A DNA stretch of 64,000 bases, taken from Geosiphon pyriformis (taxonomy: Eukaryota > Glomeromycota > Glomeromycetes > Archaeosporales > Geosiphonaceae). Below the pieces are notes generated by a model, which was not told the DNA's origin, ran no database searches, and was given only the letters and a program-made list of their open reading frames with translations. The stretch covers positions 256,868-320,867 of the forward strand of contig JAAOMT010000697.1 of the NCBI GenBank assembly GCA_016748015.1, in the 5' to 3' direction. A program made the position numbers and the translations under genes. Position 1 is the stretch's first letter, and the number at the start of each line of letters is the position of its first letter. Below, piece by piece: positions 59,891 to 64,000 of the stretch.

Positions 59891-62600
59891 AATTAATTAT
59901 GAAATGATATCTAATGTTCATATCTAATATCATATGATTATAGTGTGACTATAAAAAGTAGAAATTACTTATATTCTGCTATCATATTTGTGAGGATAAG
60001 AACTATAAGAAGATATATATAGTAAAAGTAACTATAAGAAGATAATATTATATATAAATAGTTTTGGTTTTTAAAAAAATGTGATTATAAGAAGATAGTG
60101 ACTATAACCAGAGGGACTATAGAGAGAGTTCACTATATATTACTGTAGATAACAAATACTTACTTACAAAAATGTAATTAATAATCTTCTCAACTCTCTT
60201 AAAATAGCTTTAGATAAAAATATTAATTAAAAAATATTTACCAAAAGAGTTGATTAATCCTAAATCTAAGAACTTTTTAAAACTTGTATTTTTCTTAAAA
60301 CTATCTTTGTTAAAATTATTACTTAAGACCACAAAAAAGCTAAAATTTACTATTTTAAAGATAATAGAATTAATATTAGAAGTCTAACCAAATCTAATTT
60401 TAGTAAATATACTAATATATAAATTAAAAACCATGACAGATAATTTATTTTTAAATAAAAAATAGATTAAAATAATTTAACTTAGAATCTTCTTAATTTT
60501 TAATACATATCTAGTCAAAAAATTATTTATAATAATAGTCATATTAACATTAAGAAACCTATCAACCAAACTTAATATAAAAATCCAAATATTATCAAAC
60601 TTATTCACAATTTATGACTTAATATTAGACTTTAACTAAGTTTTTATAACAATAAAAATCATATTATTAGACTTTATATGCCAATAAATAATGTCTTTTT
60701 GCTTAACCAAATTGTTTATTTTCTTAATATTACATATAACAATTTTTTAAATAAAACTGGTTATTAAGAAAATTTGAAACCTAAACTTAAACCAAGATTG
60801 TTAATTCTAATCAAAAAACTTAAAACCATATTTGACAAGTTTTTCATATTATTTTTTAATTTTAAAAAATTCAGCAAATTTAAAAATACTGTTTTTACAA
60901 TAACTTTGTTACTAATAACTACACTTAAACTTTTATTTATTACTATATTTACTTTTTGATTTTGTGATAAAAAGATTACCAATAGCTAATATTTAAAAAT
61001 TGGCTGAAAATTTATTAGTCCAAATATATTTAACTTTTTAGTCAGTTTACTAATTTGTTCTATAAAATTAATGAAACTGTGCTTAAAAGTTATAAACTTA
61101 TTATTTATTTTTATAAACCCTAATAAGAGAAATTTAATATTCAAAAATAAATCAATATTAAGAAAAACTAAAAACACAATACAAATAAAATTACTATTAG
61201 CAATTTGTGTCTATGTTTTACTACTAAAAAAACTGGATAAGCAATAAATATCTGCTTTTTTATATATATGCCAGTCAATTATATTTAATCTTAAAAAATA
61301 ATCAGTTTTTTATTATAACTACTTAGATTTCTATTAGTTAAATACATATCAGAAAAATGACTAAATTTTTTATATTAAATACAAATAGCCAAAAACATAT
61401 CAATCCAATACAAATATATATTCTTAAAAACTAGAACAGAATTAATAACATATTTATTATATCTATATTTTTTCAGATTATAACTAATAAAACAAAATTT
61501 TTTACTATATAATAACAACAAATTAAAATACTTATAAACAATAATACCAACTAATAAGATATATAATAAAGTTTGATAATAAACTTTTAAACATTTATAT
61601 TTATTTATTTTTAATAGTCTTAGTTATATAAACAAAATTTTTTTTTATAAGTACTAACTATTTAGCTGTGATCAAATTAACAATTTAGCAGACTTAAATT
61701 TAATTAAAATCTTTTGACAAAAACCAATCAGTTATATCTTGATAGAAATAATCTTATTAAACTTAGAAAAAACTGATTTTATAGTCAATTTAGAAAATTA
61801 ACTAGAATTTTTTTAACAATTACTTTTTAATTTATGCAATTGTTTATTTTTTTGATATTATTATTGACCAAAATTTTCTTATTAATAGCCAGTTTCTTAG
61901 TTTTACTTAAACTTAATTTAAAAATAAATAATAATTTAATGATATCTAAAAATTTAGAAGAACTAAATATCTTTTTAAAACCATTAATATAATAAAATAA
62001 TTTTTTTATTAACAATTATTTATTATCAAAAGTTTTGTAAGACATTACAAAAAACTTAATATTTAATGTAAAAAAATTTTTAAACCAAAACTTTTAATCT
62101 TCTTATTTTGTAATTTGATTAATAATAATTTTTAAAATCTATTAAATTTAAAAGCTAAAAACACTAATATATTGTTATTATTACTTAATTTATCAAAGAA
62201 AAATTTATTTAGCAGTTGTTTTAAAACATATATTTTAATGAATATCTTTTTTAAAATAATATTATTTATTATTTTATTAGTTTCTAAAGTGTTTAAGTTT
62301 ATATAATTAGTTTTTTTTGTAATTGTGTTTTTTATGTTTTTTATATCTGACATTTTACTAATGCTGGTTTTTTTGCTATTTATTTTATTATTTTAAAACT
62401 TTTTGCAATTATTATTATTAGCATATAAATTGCTAATAAGAAGAAAATTAACCAATAAATCTACTATATTACTAATAACTTCAGGCTTTTTTGGTTTTTT
62501 ATATAAAGCATTATAAGAGTAAAAACTTTCAATATGCTTTTTTTTAATACCAAACTGGGTCTTCAATTCAATTAAACCAGAACTAAAACTGCCAGCAAAA

Positions 62601-63375
62601 AAGCTTACCAGTTTTATAGTAATAAAAATAAGTGTATTAAAAAAAATAACTGTAAAAACAGAAGAAAAAAAAAAATTTTTTTTATTTTTTCGATTATTTT
62701 ATGTTTTTACTGTAACCAAAAAATCAACAAAAAATTAATATATGTATTAATTATTTAATATTATATAATTAATTATTTTATTTTTAAATAATAATTATTA
62801 ATCTAATTATTAATTTAGTTATTAAATTTTTTAATAGTTATATAAGTAATAAATTTTTTAACTGTAAAAAAACATAAAAACCAAAATAAATTATAATAAT
62901 TACATATTTAATACTTTTTTTTATATTATTTTTTTCTTTTTTTTGTAGATAAAAATTTATTTATTGATATTTACATACTTTATTTTTTTATTTGTATTAT
63001 TAAAAAACTATTTGTTTGCTTTTATAATTTATTAAATAAAAAAATAAACAAAAATATAATAATATTTATTATTAATTCTAAGAATAATAACAGCAGTATT
63101 ATCTTGTTAACAATTATAAATTATTTTCAAATTTTCCAGAAAAAATTAAACAACTATAATTTTAAACCTAATTATATACACTAAATTTTTTCAAATTTTT
63201 GATTGAATTTTTTTTTTAATTATTTTTATTATTATTATTTTTAATAGTTATTTTTTTATTTATTTATTAGCTTATTACTCAAATTTATAATAATATATTT
63301 TTAAGTTATAATTATATATTATATATATTTATATTTTAATTTGACAATTATTAAATTTATTTCAAAATTATAATA
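62601..63375. other. AT-rich stretch
   Basis: Homopolymer-rich A/T sequence with no recognisable feature. Confidence 0.4.
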
Positions 63376-63560
63376 CAATAAATTTTCTCTATAGTTATAT
63401 TTTTTGGTTAACATATTTATGATAACTATAAAGAAATATAATTATAAAAAATAATCAATATTTGTTATATAATTTATATATTATATAAATAATATAATAA
63501 TTAATTAAATATATTAAATATTTATAAGACTATATTAAAAAGTTTTAAAAATTAATAAAT
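63376..63560 (-). mobile_element. Decayed left terminus of a second pogo-like element
   Basis: Collinear with 55870-56040: CAATAAATTTTCTCTATAGTT matches CAGTAAACTCTCTTTATAATC, and the following ACTATAAAGAAATATAATTA block matches. C and G have become T and A. Only about 185 bases remain. Confidence 0.6.
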
Positions 63561-63609
63561 AACAGATTGAATATTTTTGTTTCTGTTTTTATATTTTTTA
63601 TTAATATGT

Positions 63610-64000
63610 TGTTACTCATAAAAATTAGGAATTATAATAATAAATAAAATAGCCAATCAAAAATAAGTATTATAAAAAAAAGAATTTCAGAATTTCTCTT
63701 AAGGAATTGCAAGATTTCAAAATTCCAGAATTCCAGAATTCTTCTTGAAAAATTGCAGAATTTCAAAATTCCAGAATTCTTTTTAAAAAAATTGAAAGAT
63801 TTCAAGAAATCTTATAAATTATATATATATAATAAGAATATTAGAAGCAAAATAAGTATTCAATCTATATTTAATAGAGTTTAGAACAACAATACTCTTC
63901 TTTTCAAAAAAAGTTTTTTATAACTTAAAGTAAAATTACATTAATATTAATAAAATATCTAATTATCATCTAATTTATATTATTATTGTTTGATTAAAAA
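63610..64000 (+). repeat. Decayed family X LTR fragment at the right edge
   Basis: Starts TGTTACTCATAAAAATTAGG, matching the X LTR start read on the minus strand (13908 leftwards). AGCCAATCA follows, and then a block of GGAATTC/TTCCAGAA short repeats (63690-63790) and ATATATATA. It runs to the window end and may continue outside. Opposite orientation to the composite element. Confidence 0.65.

Larger units (their letters stand above)
55870..60135 (-). mobile_element. Pogo/Tigger-like DNA transposon, 4.3 kb
   Basis: The left end CAGTAAACTCTCTTTATAATC and the right end read inward as TAGTGAACTCTCTCTATAGTC form terminal inverted repeats. Both are flanked by TA, the target duplication of this superfamily. 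Subterminal ACTATAA/ACTATAG motifs repeat near both ends. Removing the element rejoins the LINE endonuclease frame. It encodes a CENP-B-type transposase on the minus strand (left half). The right half, about 2.4 kb, holds other coding remnants in both orientations. Confidence 0.75.
54114..62600 (-). mobile_element. Decayed minus-strand LINE, split by a pogo-like transposon
   Basis: Two parts: 62600-60136 (5' part) and 55869-54114 (3' part). Minus-strand matches to the large LINE: MLIKKLFYYINGFKKIFSSS (62015), FIEQISKLTKKLNIFGL (61060), endonuclease end INYIFVSKYLLSTVIY to 60136, continuing at 55869 with SKFFDINYKIVIVFVSLKIF. After that come KWFKS-like YWFSKFICLRNKQSSKFFKL (55555) and the RT catalytic box read as FVNNTI (54200). 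The ORF1 N-terminus (62353-62132) differs from the plus-strand copies, suggesting a sister subfamily. No frame is intact. Confidence 0.65.

Noticed and set aside
1-64000. CRISPR arrays, operons or bacterial ribosome-binding sites
   Set aside because: No spaced identical repeats were seen, and spliced genes show the DNA is eukaryotic.
1-64000. tRNA or rRNA genes
   Set aside because: No cloverleaf-like sequence with an intact T-loop (GGTTCGAATCC-type) or rRNA segment was noticed; a tRNA scan would settle it.

Overview
The window looks like nuclear DNA of a fungus, most likely an arbuscular mycorrhizal fungus (Glomeromycotina). That is an inference from intron-rich fungal genes with short introns (GTATGT/GTAAGT-type donors) sitting as small islands in a very AT-rich, heavily decayed transposon landscape. 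The species cannot be named from sequence alone.

Host genes lie in two islands. Island 1 (1-8757) holds DOP1 (Dopey, minus strand, running off the left edge), then a divergent WD40 gene of the Mak11/PAK1IP1 family (plus), then a shugoshin gene (plus). The shugoshin N-terminal and C-terminal signatures appear only after splicing. Island 2 (44288-50436) holds a DUG1/CNDP2-type M20 dipeptidase (plus, 11 exons, one of them a 6-nt micro-exon) convergent with a PRP28/DDX23 spliceosomal DEAD-box helicase (minus, 16 exons). All gene models were built by hand; exon phases close for every gene, with one doubtful boundary in DOP1.

The rest is transposon-derived. At 11.1-25.8 kb an ORF1-only LINE is interrupted by a 12.4-kb LTR retroelement composite (12998-25385) with a 4-bp target duplication. 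The composite contains two internal regions of different families, called X and Y here. Both encode Gag, aspartic protease, a Cys-rich segment and a dUTPase; I find no reverse transcriptase or integrase in either. A 20-N gap sits inside the composite and is flanked by two nearly identical 299-bp copies, probably an unmerged contig overlap. From 28 to 43 kb there are LINE copies (one nearly full length, carrying a solo Y LTR in ORF1), a decayed bromodomain-BAH host-type pseudogene and a DDE transposon of the IS630/Tc1-mariner type. From 51 to 64 kb there are two more LINE copies, one split by a 4.3-kb pogo-like transposon, plus LTR and pogo-terminus fragments at the right edge.

Nearly all transposon genes are dead. 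Their stops and lost catalytic residues mostly look like C-to-T or G-to-A transitions, which suggests cytosine-deamination-type decay confined to the repeat compartment, while the host genes are intact. The most novel item is the RT-less Gag-protease-dUTPase LTR family.
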